Notes: generated from the sequence alone by a model not told the origin. Shown: positions 1 through 7,460, counted from the first letter of the stretch. The stretch: DNA of 32,806 nt from Alistipes sp. (GCA_017647025.1 JAGCLL010000199.1:1-32806), one strand, 5' to 3'. Numbers and translations: made by a program.

Positions 1-862
1 GCTTGTGGCCTGTGTGTGGGTCGATCAACTCAGGGAACTCCTTGAAGATCTCCACACCCTCGTTAGCACGCTCACCGCACGCTACGATGACAATGATATC
101 GGCCTCGGCCTGCTTCGAGATAGCGTGCTGAAGCACAGTCTTGCCAGCACCGAACGGACCAGGGATAAAGCCTGTTCCACCCTCTGCGAGTGGGTTGAAT
201 GTGTCGATTGCACGAACACCAGTCTCCATCACACGCGATGGACGTGGCTTCTCGGTGTAGCAACGGATAGCCTGCTTAACCGGCCACTTCTGCACCATTG
301 TAATCTTGTACTCGTTATTGTCCGAGTCGGTTACAACTGCGATAGTATCGGTTACCTTGTACTCGCCAGCCTCGACAACGCTCTTTACGGTGTAGTTGCC
401 AGTCATAATGAATGGCACCATAATCTTGTGAGCCACCCACTGCTCCTTAACCTCACCGAGCCAAGCACCAGCGGTTACCTTGTCGCCCGCCTTTGCCAAT
501 GGCTTAAACTCCCAAGTTGCCTCGAAGTCCACAGGGTCGGTAATCGAGCCACGAGCGATGAACAAACCGTCCATCTTCTCCAAGTCGTTCTGCAAACCAT
601 CATAGTTGCGAGAGAGCATACCCGGAGCCAAAGTTGCCTCGAGCATATGTCCCTCAAACTCTACTTTATCGCCGATTTTCAAGCCACGAGTGCTGTCGAA
701 AACCTGCACATAGGCATCATCGCCTATAACCTTGATGACCTCTGCCATCATCTTGGTCTCACCTGCATAAACATGGCAAATCTCGTTCTGACCAACTGCT
801 CCGTCAGCCTTCACGATCACGATGTTCGAGATGATACCATTTACTTTACCAGTCGTTTTCAT
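1..862 (-). CDS. ntpA: V-type ATP synthase subunit A (catalytic), partial at window edge
   Basis: This is the catalytic nucleotide-binding subunit of a V/A-type rotary ATPase, which couples ATP turnover to H+ or Na+ movement across the inner membrane. The reading frame opens with ATG at 862 (MKTTGKVNGIISNIV) and runs off the left edge after about 287 codons, so the C-terminal half is missing. An N-terminal beta-barrel is followed by the long non-homologous region typical of subunit A. The Walker A motif GPFGAGKT lies near residue 235, and ACGERANEG follows. The glycine-rich loop and the inserted region distinguish A from the non-catalytic B subunit. It follows the DUF2764 gene by 10 bp in the same operon, and subunits B, D, I and K are expected beyond the edge. 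The product is secure; the coupling ion cannot be judged from this part. Confidence 0.96.
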   Translation of the reverse strand, partial: MKTTGKVNGIISNIVIVKADGAVGQNEICHVYAGETKMMAEVIKVIGDDAYVQVFDSTRGLKIGDKVEFEGHMLEATLAPGMLSRNYDGLQNDLEKMDGLFIARGSITDPVDFEATWEFKPLAKAGDKVTAGAWLGEVKEQWVAHKIMVPFIMTGNYTVKSVVEAGEYKVTDTIAVVTDSDNNEYKITMVQKWPVKQAIRCYTEKPRPSRVMETGVRAIDTFNPLAEGGTGFIPGPFGAGKTVLQHAISKQAEADIIVIVACGERANEGVEIFKEFPELIDPHTGHK

Positions 863-872
863 TTATGTATCG

Positions 873-1709
873 TTATAATTTATTTATCATTTCCTTGCCG
901 TCGAGTTCTGCAACGAGGCGATCGAACATCTCACGACCAACCTTTCTGTCGAGCACTGCCCAACGGGCTACCATATTCGCCTTTATCAGATATGCGATAA
1001 CGGCGTTCAAGTCGAAGTAGTCAAAAGTTGTCAACTCCGAGAGCATTGCCCATCGGATATTATCAATTTTGCGCTCCTTCTCCACCATATTGTGTTCGTC
1101 AGCAACCGCAGCAACCAACGGCTCCACAAATGGCAACTCGGCACGCAGACCAAAGTCCGCAGCCGAACTACGAGATAACGACTCCGTAACCGAATCTCCA
1201 CCTACAACAACCTGATCTACCGCTACACCCTGTCGACGAGCAACAGTCGCAGCCACAATGTTGCGAACAGTGCGGTCAAACTTCGACCACTCACGCAAAA
1301 GTCGTGATTTCGAAGCCTCGCAACTCTTGTAGTAGGCGGTCATCAGAGCCTTTGCAAATGGCTGAGTCAAGTCCACATTCTCATCAGCCTCCTCACTCTC
1401 TGGCGAAGCATAATCACGCACCACCTTCGCCATAGACTCGGCAAGGTGCGATGGCTGGCGCAACTCCTCGTCCAACTCCTCGCTCGAAAGGCGACCAAGT
1501 GGATTATATTTCGAAGAGCCATTGCGACGGCTGATTAAGTTCTCGCAGTCGTAGTAGGCGTAGAGCAACTCCACCGCCTTTTTATCGGACGATGAGAGCA
1601 CCTCCATAACCTCCGCCAAAATAGCCTCAATATCGAAACCTTTGGTCTCGGCATCGAGCGCATACTCACGGAAGCCTGCTACGAGTGCATAATACGAAGT
1701 TGAGAACAT
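873..1709 (-). CDS. DUF2764 protein, V-ATPase operon component (subunit C/d-like)
   Basis: A 278-residue soluble, mostly alpha-helical protein of the DUF2764 type, which in Bacteroidetes and spirochaetes is encoded inside V-type ATPase operons. Its position between the E and A subunit genes and its helical, charged composition suggest it fills the role of the C/d subunit that links the V1 head to the membrane ring; that role is inference from position. The start is taken as ATG at 1709 (MFSTSYYALVAGF), 4 bp after the ntpE stop. A longer frame exists to 1805, but it would overlap ntpE by about 90 bp and adds unrelated sequence. An AAGG lies just upstream of the chosen start. There is no signal peptide or membrane segment. 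Family assignment is good; molecular function is not proven. Confidence 0.85.
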   Translation of the reverse strand: MFSTSYYALVAGFREYALDAETKGFDIEAILAEVMEVLSSSDKKAVELLYAYYDCENLISRRNGSSKYNPLGRLSSEELDEELRQPSHLAESMAKVVRDYASPESEEADENVDLTQPFAKALMTAYYKSCEASKSRLLREWSKFDRTVRNIVAATVARRQGVAVDQVVVGGDSVTESLSRSSAADFGLRAELPFVEPLVAAVADEHNMVEKERKIDNIRWAMLSELTTFDYFDLNAVIAYLIKANMVARWAVLDRKVGREMFDRLVAELDGKEMINKL

Positions 1710-1713
1710 AGCC

Positions 1714-2322
1714 TTATGCAAAGAGTATTTGTGAAACCTTCTCACGCAAGTACTCATCGAGCAACGCCTCGAATGACTCGTCGGTGAATGCGATGTAGTA
1801 ACCACCGTCCTTCTCGCCTACCTTGAAGCCCGACTTAACCTCCTTCGAGTAGCCAACCTCAACGCCAGCAGCGAGCAACTCCTTAGTCGAAGCCTCGAAA
1901 GCCTTCGAAAACTCCGCCTCCAAAGCGGCAGGAAGCAATGCTTTGAGCGATACCTGCTCAGCAGCACCCGACCAGTTCTTTGCAACCTCCAAGAGCAACT
2001 TCTTCACGAACTCCGCATCTACGCAAGCAGCCTTAACAGCCTCGGTCGAGGTCTTTGCGATAATAGCGCCCGCCAATTCGGTCTTGATTTTAGCGACAGC
2101 CTGACGACCTGCCAACTGAATCTCAGTCATCGAGTTCTTTTCGGTGTCGGCAGCCTTGGTCTCCGCCTTCTTTACGATCTGCTCAGCCTCGGCAGTAGCA
2201 TCAGCCAAAATTTTGGCAGCCTTCTCCTTAGCCTCCGCAACCAAACGGTCAGCCTCAACACGACCCTTCTCCAAACCCTCGCCATAGAGGCGCTCGGTCA
2301 ATTCTTTGAGTTTATTCTCCAT
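1714..2322 (-). CDS. ntpE: V-type ATP synthase subunit E (peripheral stalk)
   Basis: A 202-residue peripheral-stalk subunit that holds the catalytic head against rotation. The first ~75 residues are a long charged Ala/Glu/Lys coiled coil (EADRLVAEAKEKAAKILADA and onward), followed by a globular C-terminal domain ending in VSQILFA. This order and length are as expected for E subunits. It is the first gene of the V-ATPase operon in this window; DUF2764 follows after 4 bp and ntpA after that. An ATG at 2322 gives the start. A TATCTTTG -7 box at 2411-2418 would give a leader of about 80 nt. The start of the coiled coil at the very N-terminus supports the chosen start. Confidence 0.9.
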   Translation of the reverse strand: MENKLKELTERLYGEGLEKGRVEADRLVAEAKEKAAKILADATAEAEQIVKKAETKAADTEKNSMTEIQLAGRQAVAKIKTELAGAIIAKTSTEAVKAACVDAEFVKKLLLEVAKNWSGAAEQVSLKALLPAALEAEFSKAFEASTKELLAAGVEVGYSKEVKSGFKVGEKDGGYYIAFTDESFEALLDEYLREKVSQILFA

Positions 2323-2373
2323 AGTTTTAGTTGATTGATTTTATGTTTTTTGTATTTTGATTCTCTCTGTTTT

Positions 2374-2401
2374 CACACGCACTTGTGCGCACATACGCAC
2401 A
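2374..2401 (-). other. GTGCG/CGCAC hairpin-forming leader of the V-ATPase operon
   Basis: In the inferred 5' leader of ntpE the transcript would contain GTGCG, CGCAC and GTGCG in close succession. The central CGCAC can pair with either flanking GTGCG, so two mutually exclusive short hairpins are possible. It is the only GC-rich patch in an otherwise AT-rich spacer. No known RNA family is recognised. Confidence 0.35.
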
Positions 2402-2410
2402 AAATCTTTG

Positions 2411-2418
2411 CAAAGATA
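2411..2418 (-). promoter_or_regulatory. -7 box TATCTTTG for the V-ATPase operon
   Basis: Exact match to the Bacteroidetes -7 consensus TAnnTTTG on the minus strand, about 90 nt before the ntpE ATG. No good -33 TTG is seen at 19-21 bp. The upstream side is instead a pyrimidine-rich module on the transcribed strand, shared with metK. Confidence 0.6.
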
Positions 2419-2459
2419 GTAAAAAAACGGAAAACGGAAAATAGAAAACGGAAAACTTT
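2411..2459 (-). repeat. Promoter-associated ~49-bp repeat, copy 1
   Basis: On the plus strand this reads CAAAGATA, then an A run, then ACGGAAAAC units separated by AAAATAG, ending in AAAACTTT. A nearly identical stretch occurs at 4004-4053 upstream of metK in the same orientation relative to the gene. The two copies differ by only a few bases and small indels. Confidence 0.7.
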
Positions 2460-2461
2460 GA

Positions 2462-2503
2462 TAAAAAGAGAGAAAAGCGATGACAACCACCGCTTTTCTC
2501 TCT
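2462..2503 (-). terminator. Rho-independent terminator of metK
   Basis: A 13-bp perfect stem (2467-2479 with 2491-2503; arm AGAGAGAAAAGCG) with an 11-nt loop is followed on the minus strand by TTTTTAT. It lies about 80 bp past the metK stop, between metK and the V-ATPase promoter, and therefore separates the two units. Confidence 0.85.
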
Positions 2504-2583
2504 AATTGCTTAACAACTATTTTGTATCCCTAAAATCGCCAGTCAGAACCAGCCACTCCCGAAAATCGCTTATGATTGAGTTG

Positions 2584-3837
2584 TTAAATGCCGAACTCCG
2601 CCTTGATAGCCTCGACAGCATCCAATCGCTCCCAGCCGAAGAACTCAACCTCACGCTCTACCTCAACGCCATTCTCTACAAACTTAACAGCCTTGGTATA
2701 AGGGCGATTACCGAAGTGTCCGTACGATGCAGTTGGCTCAAAAATAGGATTCTTCAAGCCGTAGCGCTTAACAATAGATGCAGGGCGCAAATCGAACAAT
2801 TTACCAATGCGCTCGGCAATTTCACCCTCGCTAATTGAGAGTTTGTTTGTGCCGTAAGTATCAACATAAATCGACAATGGTTGTGCGATACCGATAGCAT
2901 AACTCAACTGCACAAGAACCTCATCTGCAACACCTGCTGCAACCATATTCTTGGCAATGTGGCGTGCTGCGTAGGCTGCCGAACGGTCAACCTTCGACGA
3001 GTCCTTACCAGAGAATGCACCGCCTCCGTGTGCGCCACGACCTCCATAGGTATCAACGATGATTTTACGACCAGTCAAGCCTGTATCTCCGTGAGGACCA
3101 CCGATAACGAACTTTCCGGTTGGATTTACATGGAGGATATACTCGTCGCCAATAAGGCTTGCCAACTCATCGCCTGCACGCTCCAAACGAGCCTTAACAC
3201 GAGGGATAAGGATATTGCGAACATCCTCCTTAATCTGTGCCACATCTACATCCTCATCGTGCTGTGTCGAAACTACGATTGTGTGCACTCGCTGCGCCTT
3301 GCGGTCATCGCCATACTCGATTGTAACCTGACTCTTTGAGTCTGGGCGGAGATATGTCATAACCTCGCCCTCACGACGAATTACAGCCAACTCCTTCAAA
3401 ATCACGTGCGAAAGAATCAGTGTCGCAGGCATCAACTCACGAGATTCATTCACTGCATAACCGAACATAATACCCTGGTCGCCAGCACCTTGCTCCTCCT
3501 CGGTAGCACGCACTACGCCTTGATTAATATCCGAAGACTGCTCGTGAATAGCAGACAAGATTCCGCACGACTTGGCATCGAACTGCAACTCGCTACGATT
3601 GTAACCGATACGGTCAATCACTCGGCGGGCAGTGCCTTGAATATCAACATAAGCATCCGAGCAAACCTCACCCGAAACAACAACCAAACCTGTGGTACAG
3701 AGCGTCTCGCAAGCCACCTTTGCCGAAGCATCACGACGCAAAAACTCGTCGAGAATAGCGTCCGAAATCTGGTCGGAAACCTTATCTGGATGTCCCTCCG
3801 AAACCGACTCTGATGTAAACAAAAATCCCATATCCAA
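2584..3837 (-). CDS. metK: S-adenosylmethionine synthetase
   Basis: Makes S-adenosylmethionine from methionine and ATP in the cytosol. The N-terminal signature FTSESVSEGHPDKVSDQISD carries the ATP-binding His and Asp. GDQGIMFGYA and the phosphate-binding loop GGAFSGKDSSKVDRSAAY are both present. The protein is about 417 residues; ATG at 3837 (MDMGFLF) and ATG at 3831 (MGFLF) are both possible starts, and the second matches the usual family N-terminus. It is monocistronic: a strong terminator lies downstream and a SAM-II-like riboswitch occupies the leader, which implies feedback by its own product. No catalytic residue appears to be missing. Confidence 0.98.
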   Translation of the reverse strand: MDMGFLFTSESVSEGHPDKVSDQISDAILDEFLRRDASAKVACETLCTTGLVVVSGEVCSDAYVDIQGTARRVIDRIGYNRSELQFDAKSCGILSAIHEQSSDINQGVVRATEEEQGAGDQGIMFGYAVNESRELMPATLILSHVILKELAVIRREGEVMTYLRPDSKSQVTIEYGDDRKAQRVHTIVVSTQHDEDVDVAQIKEDVRNILIPRVKARLERAGDELASLIGDEYILHVNPTGKFVIGGPHGDTGLTGRKIIVDTYGGRGAHGGGAFSGKDSSKVDRSAAYAARHIAKNMVAAGVADEVLVQLSYAIGIAQPLSIYVDTYGTNKLSISEGEIAERIGKLFDLRPASIVKRYGLKNPIFEPTASYGHFGNRPYTKAVKFVENGVEVEREVEFFGWERLDAVEAIKAEFGI

Positions 3838-3900
3838 TAAAGTTAAAAGTTAAAAATTCAAAGTTAAAAGTGAGATCAAGAAATTCTCAATTCTCAATTT
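3838..3900. repeat. AT-rich intergenic repeats in the metK leader (TTAAAAGTTAAAA and TCTCAATTCTCAATT types)
   Basis: Two short-period tandem patterns lie between the riboswitch and the metK start. GTTAAAAGTTAAAAATTCAAAG is near the gene, and ATTCTCAATTCTCAATTT lies farther out. The reverse complement of the second pattern recurs in the spacer at 25732-25764. No coding potential is seen. Confidence 0.6.
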
Positions 3901-3909
3901 AACAATGTT

Positions 3910-3993
3910 GGGATTTGGCAGAACTGCCTCAAAAAAGAGTTGCCGGTTTAGCACTTTTTTATTGTGGTTGCAATCAGTCCAAATCCCTCCACA
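3910..3993 (-). ncRNA. SAM-II-like riboswitch (aptamer 3945-3993) with candidate expression platform
   Basis: Read on the minus strand, the leader contains P1 arms UGUGG (3993-3989) and CCACA (3967-3963), the conserved GAUUUGG and UUGCAACCAC, an A-rich loop AAUAAAAAA, and GUGCUAAACC. GG:CC and ACU:AGU pairings flanking GCUAAA reproduce the H-type pseudoknot of the SAM-II (metA-type) class. The inferred start of transcription, just after the TATCTTTG at 4004-4011, lies only a few nt before P1. Downstream, CCAAAUCCC (3918-3910) is a perfect 9-nt complement of GGGAUUUGG (3987-3979) in the aptamer, so a competing fold is likely. Its position before metK fits SAM feedback. The class call is from memory of the consensus and has not been scored with a covariance model. 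Confidence 0.82.
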
Positions 3994-4003
3994 TTTGCGG
4001 CGG

Positions 4004-4011
4004 CAAAGATA
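4004..4011 (-). promoter_or_regulatory. -7 box TATCTTTG of metK
   Basis: Exact TAnnTTTG match on the minus strand. Transcription would start around 3996-4000, directly ahead of the riboswitch P1 stem, which supports both calls. No -33 TTG is visible at the usual distance. Confidence 0.7.
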
Positions 4012-4053
4012 CTACTAAAAAACGGAAAACTAAAATAGAAAACGGAAAACTTT
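4004..4053 (-). repeat. Promoter-associated ~49-bp repeat, copy 2
   Basis: Near-copy of 2411-2459 in the same orientation relative to its gene: -7 box, A run, two ACGGAAAAC units, AAAATAG spacer, and AAAACTTT end. Here it lies between the divergent metK and GH28 promoters. A shorter fragment (CGTTTTCCGTTTTTA) fills the spacer at 13399-13413. Confidence 0.7.
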
Positions 4054-4065
4054 CATTTTTTTTAC

Positions 4066-4073
4066 TACCTTTG
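4066..4073 (+). promoter_or_regulatory. -7 box TACCTTTG of the GH28 gene
   Basis: Exact TAnnTTTG match 37 bp before the ATG at 4111. The region at -33 is CTTTC, not TTG, so this is a partial promoter match. Confidence 0.5.
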
Positions 4074-4110
4074 TACCAAATTACAATAAAAACACCTCAA
4101 AAAAACTACT

Positions 4111-5517
4111 ATGAAAAAACTACTACTTATTCTTGTTTGCGCTTTGATGCAGGTTGCATTGGTGTCGGCTCGTCCAACATTCAACATCAAAGATTTTGGT
4201 GCAAAGGGTAACGGCAAGACATCTAACACCGTGGCTATCAACAACGCCATTAAGGCCTGCAACGAGGCTGGCGGCGGCATCGTAGTCGTTCCTGCGGGCA
4301 AGTACGCTTCGGGCACTATCGAGTTGCTCGACAATGTGGAACTCCACCTCGCAAAGGATGCGGAGTTGATTGCATCGCTCGACCTCAAAGACTACAAGCA
4401 CTACCAGTGTCTTCGTAACGACTTTATGAAGTATAAGGTAGCATATACCGAGTACTGGAATCGCTCATTTATCCTTGCACAGAGAGTTAGCAACATCGCA
4501 ATTACTGGCGAGGGTGTAATCAACTCTAACCACCTTGTAGACCCTAACGGTGAGGGACGCTCTCGTGGCCCGCACTGCGTAATGCTCGGCGAAGTTGATG
4601 GCGTAACCATTCGTGGTATTCACATCACCGAGGCTTCGAACTATGGCGTTATGGGTTACGAGGTTAAGAACGCCGTATTCGACAATGTACAGTTCACAAA
4701 GGGACACGACGGTATCCACCTTCGTGGTGCAAAGAACCTTATCATTCGCAACTGCTCATTCGAGACTGGCGACGACTGCATCGCTGGTGGATATTGGGAG
4801 AATGCTGTTATCAAAGACTGCTACATCAACTCGACCTGCAACGGTATCCGCATAATCTTCCCAGTTAAGGATTTGGAGATTTCGCACTGCGAGATGAAGG
4901 GCCCTGGCAAGTATGTTCAGCCTCACTTGCCAAAACTTACAGGCAAGATGATGGCGGCTGTTGTTATCCAGCCAGGCGCTTGGTGGGATGCTATCGGAGG
5001 TGTAGAAGATGTCTACATTCACGACCTCAAAATGGATTGCGTGCGTTGTGCCTTTGCTGCCGATTTGAAGGCTAATACTTGGTCGAAAAACCTCGTTGTG
5101 GAGCGCATCAAGGCTACAAATGTAAACTATGCAGCACTCCAAATCGAGAGTTGGAAGGGTGGCGTTTACGAAGATGTAACACTTCGTGATATAGATGTAC
5201 AATACATCGGTCGCACCGACGAGAAGACCAAGCGTGAGTTGCAAATGCCTACACGAGAGTCACGCACCGTACCTTATTGGGCTATGTATGTGCGCAACAT
5301 CAAGCACCTCGTAATGGAGAATGTGAACTTCACATTTACGGGCGAGGAGCATCGTACTCCTGTGGGTATTCACAATGTTGCAAAGATTGATATGACCAAT
5401 GTCAAGGCGCAGGATACCGACGGTAAGGAGATGATTCACGCAGTGGATTGCCCACTCGTGCCGCTTGCACCATCAAAGAATTACATTCCGATTACTGTTC
5501 CTAAGGGGGCAAGATAG
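4111..5517 (+). CDS. Exported GH28-like (polygalacturonase-fold) glycoside hydrolase
   Basis: A 468-residue exported protein with a signal peptide (MKKLLLILVCALMQVALVSA, cleavage near residue 20). The N-terminal part starts FNIKDFGAKGNGKTSNT, which is typical of pectate-lyase-3/GH28 beta-helix enzymes. It is followed by many short beta-helix coils such as NLIIRNCSF and NAVIKDCYI. The GH28 acids are visible: Asp200 in GHDGIHL and Asp221/222 in GDDCIA. The usual GHG histidine is replaced by CNG (Asn244), and a clear RIK motif at the expected place is not seen. It probably attacks a plant or host polysaccharide containing uronic acid or a related sugar, in the periplasm or outside the cell; the substrate is unknown. 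It stands alone without SusC/D neighbours. Family call is good; activity is uncertain. Confidence 0.82.
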   Translation: MKKLLLILVCALMQVALVSARPTFNIKDFGAKGNGKTSNTVAINNAIKACNEAGGGIVVVPAGKYASGTIELLDNVELHLAKDAELIASLDLKDYKHYQCLRNDFMKYKVAYTEYWNRSFILAQRVSNIAITGEGVINSNHLVDPNGEGRSRGPHCVMLGEVDGVTIRGIHITEASNYGVMGYEVKNAVFDNVQFTKGHDGIHLRGAKNLIIRNCSFETGDDCIAGGYWENAVIKDCYINSTCNGIRIIFPVKDLEISHCEMKGPGKYVQPHLPKLTGKMMAAVVIQPGAWWDAIGGVEDVYIHDLKMDCVRCAFAADLKANTWSKNLVVERIKATNVNYAALQIESWKGGVYEDVTLRDIDVQYIGRTDEKTKRELQMPTRESRTVPYWAMYVRNIKHLVMENVNFTFTGEEHRTPVGIHNVAKIDMTNVKAQDTDGKEMIHAVDCPLVPLAPSKNYIPITVPKGAR

Positions 5518-5530
5518 GAGTTGAGAGAAT

Positions 5531-7351
5531 CTATTTGACAAGGCTCGAAAGGTGGTCTATCACCTTTTGAGCCTTTGCTTTTCCTACTATTTTAGCAACA
5601 TCTTCGAATGAAGCATTGCGAATGTTGGTAATAGTGCGGAAGTGGCGCAGAAGAGCAGTGATACTCTTCTCGCCTACGCCCTCTATGCCCTCCAAGCCCG
5701 TCTGAATAAAGTTCTTACTTCGGCGATTGCGGTGGTGGGTGATGCCAAATCGGTGCGCCTCGTCACGCAGGTGGCAGATAACCTTCAATGGCTCGCCCGT
5801 ACGACTCAGGTAGTATGGCATCGAATCGTTCGGATAGAAGACCTCCTCCAAGCGCTTTGCTAAACCTACAATCGGCACTCTATCATCAATGCCCAACTCT
5901 TTTAATACTGCATAGGCGCTCGAAAGTTGACCTTTGCCACCATCGACAACTATCAAATCGGGCAGTTCTGCCCCCTCCGCCAGCAAGCGAGAGTAGCGAC
6001 GAGTCAAAATCTCTCGCATCGAGGCGAAGTCATCGGCTCCGACCACAGTTTTTATATTAAAGTGACGATACTCCTTGCGGGATGGTTTTCCGTCACGGAA
6101 CACCACGCACGAAGCCACAGGATTGGTACCCTGCAAGTTGGAGTTGTCGAAACACTCGATATGGCGAGGCTCTTTTTTAAGGCGCAACTCTCGGCGCATC
6201 GCCTCCATAAGGCGGTCTGTATGGCGTGCAGGGTTGTGTATTTCGAGGTTTTTCAATCGCTCGGCACGGGTGGTCTTTGCCGAACGGAGAGAGAACTCCA
6301 ACAAGTCGTGCTTCTCGCCTCGCTTTGGAACAAAGAAACTCACCCCATCGAACAACTCTTCGTGGGGCAACACCGACACCAAAACCTCTCGTGCCAACTC
6401 GCCTGCAACATTCTCCTTAATGTGCTGAATACCAAGCGTCATAATCTCTCTTTCGTCGCTCTCCACACCCACCGAGATAGTAGCAGTATGCACAGCCGTA
6501 ATAGAGCCGTTTCGCACTCGCAAGAAGTTGCAGTATGCCTCATCGTCATCGACCAACAACGAGAATATATCCACATCGCCCATCTTGGCACTCACAATCA
6601 CCGAGCGTGAGGCATAACGCTCCAACGCATCGAGGCGAGCCTTATAGCGTGCCGCAACCTCAAAGCGCAACTCCTCGGCTGCACGCATCATCTCGCCTTC
6701 GAGATAACTGCGCACAGGGCGTAAATCGCCCTTCAAAACCGAAGTTGCAATATCGACAAAGCCCTTATAATCCTCACGGGAACACTTGCCGATACAAGGG
6801 GCTTTACAGTTGCCCAAATGGTACTGCAAACAAGGGGCGTGTCGTCCTTTTGAAACACTCTCTTCACTCATCTTCTGGCGACAACTGCGCAGTGGCAACG
6901 CCTCACGAATAAAGTCGAGTACTGCCCTCTGGGCAGAGATAGAGCCATAAGGGCCATAGTACTGTGAGCCATCACGCACAATCTGACGAGTGGATAGCAC
7001 TCGTGGAAACTCCTCGGCAGTAACCGCAATCCAGGGATAAGATTTATCGTCTTTCAATAAGATATTATAGCGTGGTTGCAAGGTCTTGATAAGCGAATTT
7101 TCGAGCAACAAGGCATCCGTTTCGCTATCGACCACAATATGGCGCATCGAGGCTATCTGTCGCACCATAACCCGAACCTTTGCCGAGTGGTCCCGACTCT
7201 CCACGAAGTAGGAGCGAACACGATTGCGCAGATGCTTCGCCTTGCCGACATATATTACCTCCCCTTTGCTATTCTCAAAGAGATAGCAACCCGCCGACAT
7301 TGGGAGCATCGCAACCTGCTCTTTCAATGATATTTTATCGTTTATCGACAT
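5531..7351 (-). CDS. uvrC: UvrABC system protein C
   Basis: The nuclease subunit of nucleotide-excision repair, which makes both incisions around a lesion marked by UvrAB. The 606-residue frame has all domains in order: N-terminal GIY-YIG nuclease (AGCYLFENSKGEVIYVGKAK), a Cys cluster (CLQYHLGNCKAPCIGKCS), a UVR motif, the RNase H-like C-terminal nuclease (ECFDNSNLQGTNPVAS and IVVDGGKGQLSSA), and a helix-hairpin-helix tail (LEGIEGVGEKSITALL). The start is ATG at 7351 (MSINDKISLKEQ); a TTG at 7363 would also open the frame but lies inside the -7 box. It converges with the GH28 gene, leaving 13 bp between the stops. Its last codons also form the hairpin that may terminate GH28 transcription. 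Confidence 0.97.
   Translation of the reverse strand: MSINDKISLKEQVAMLPMSAGCYLFENSKGEVIYVGKAKHLRNRVRSYFVESRDHSAKVRVMVRQIASMRHIVVDSETDALLLENSLIKTLQPRYNILLKDDKSYPWIAVTAEEFPRVLSTRQIVRDGSQYYGPYGSISAQRAVLDFIREALPLRSCRQKMSEESVSKGRHAPCLQYHLGNCKAPCIGKCSREDYKGFVDIATSVLKGDLRPVRSYLEGEMMRAAEELRFEVAARYKARLDALERYASRSVIVSAKMGDVDIFSLLVDDDEAYCNFLRVRNGSITAVHTATISVGVESDEREIMTLGIQHIKENVAGELAREVLVSVLPHEELFDGVSFFVPKRGEKHDLLEFSLRSAKTTRAERLKNLEIHNPARHTDRLMEAMRRELRLKKEPRHIECFDNSNLQGTNPVASCVVFRDGKPSRKEYRHFNIKTVVGADDFASMREILTRRYSRLLAEGAELPDLIVVDGGKGQLSSAYAVLKELGIDDRVPIVGLAKRLEEVFYPNDSMPYYLSRTGEPLKVICHLRDEAHRFGITHHRNRRSKNFIQTGLEGIEGVGEKSITALLRHFRTITNIRNASFEDVAKIVGKAKAQKVIDHLSSLVK
5540..5580 (+). terminator. Terminator hairpin inside the 3' end of uvrC, serving the GH28 gene
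   Basis: Stem arms 5540-5554 and 5561-5575 (AAGGCTCGAAAGGTG against CACCTTTTGAGCCTT) pair over 15 bp with one G-U, around a 6-nt loop. TTGCTTTT follows on the plus strand. It begins 23 bp after the GH28 stop but lies wholly in uvrC coding sequence on the other strand. Confidence 0.65.
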
Positions 7352-7360
7352 ATTGCACCT

Positions 7361-7368
7361 CAAAGATA
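7361..7368 (-). promoter_or_regulatory. -7 box TATCTTTG of uvrC, giving an almost leaderless transcript
   Basis: Exact TAnnTTTG match ending 9 bp before the uvrC ATG at 7351, which would leave only about 4-6 nt of leader. No -33 TTG is seen at 19-21 bp. Confidence 0.5.
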
Positions 7369-7411
7369 CAAATTTTTGAGGAATTAAGAGGTTAATTTGG
7401 AAAATTAAACT

Positions 7412-7419
7412 TAACTTTG
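7412..7419 (+). promoter_or_regulatory. -7 box TAACTTTG for the large lipoprotein gene
   Basis: Exact TAnnTTTG match 41 bp before the ATG at 7461. A TTTG lies at 7396-7399, but its 12-bp spacing is too short for the usual pairing. Confidence 0.5.
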
Positions 7420-7460
7420 CGAAGATATAATCCGTAAAATCAAAATTTTAACCCCAAAAT

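Noticed and set aside
5..1000. 331-codon plus-strand open frame
   Set aside because: It is antisense to ntpA, which has clear motifs on the other strand; the translation has no recognisable features.
1710..1805. Upstream extension of the DUF2764 frame
   Set aside because: It overlaps ntpE coding by about 90 bp and the added residues do not resemble the family; ATG at 1709 fits better.
3910..3993. SAM-I (S-box) riboswitch
   Set aside because: GCAACC and GCCAAATCC fragments recall the S-box, but the P1 pairing, the A-rich loop and the GG:CC / ACU:AGU pseudoknot around GCUAAA fit SAM-II better.
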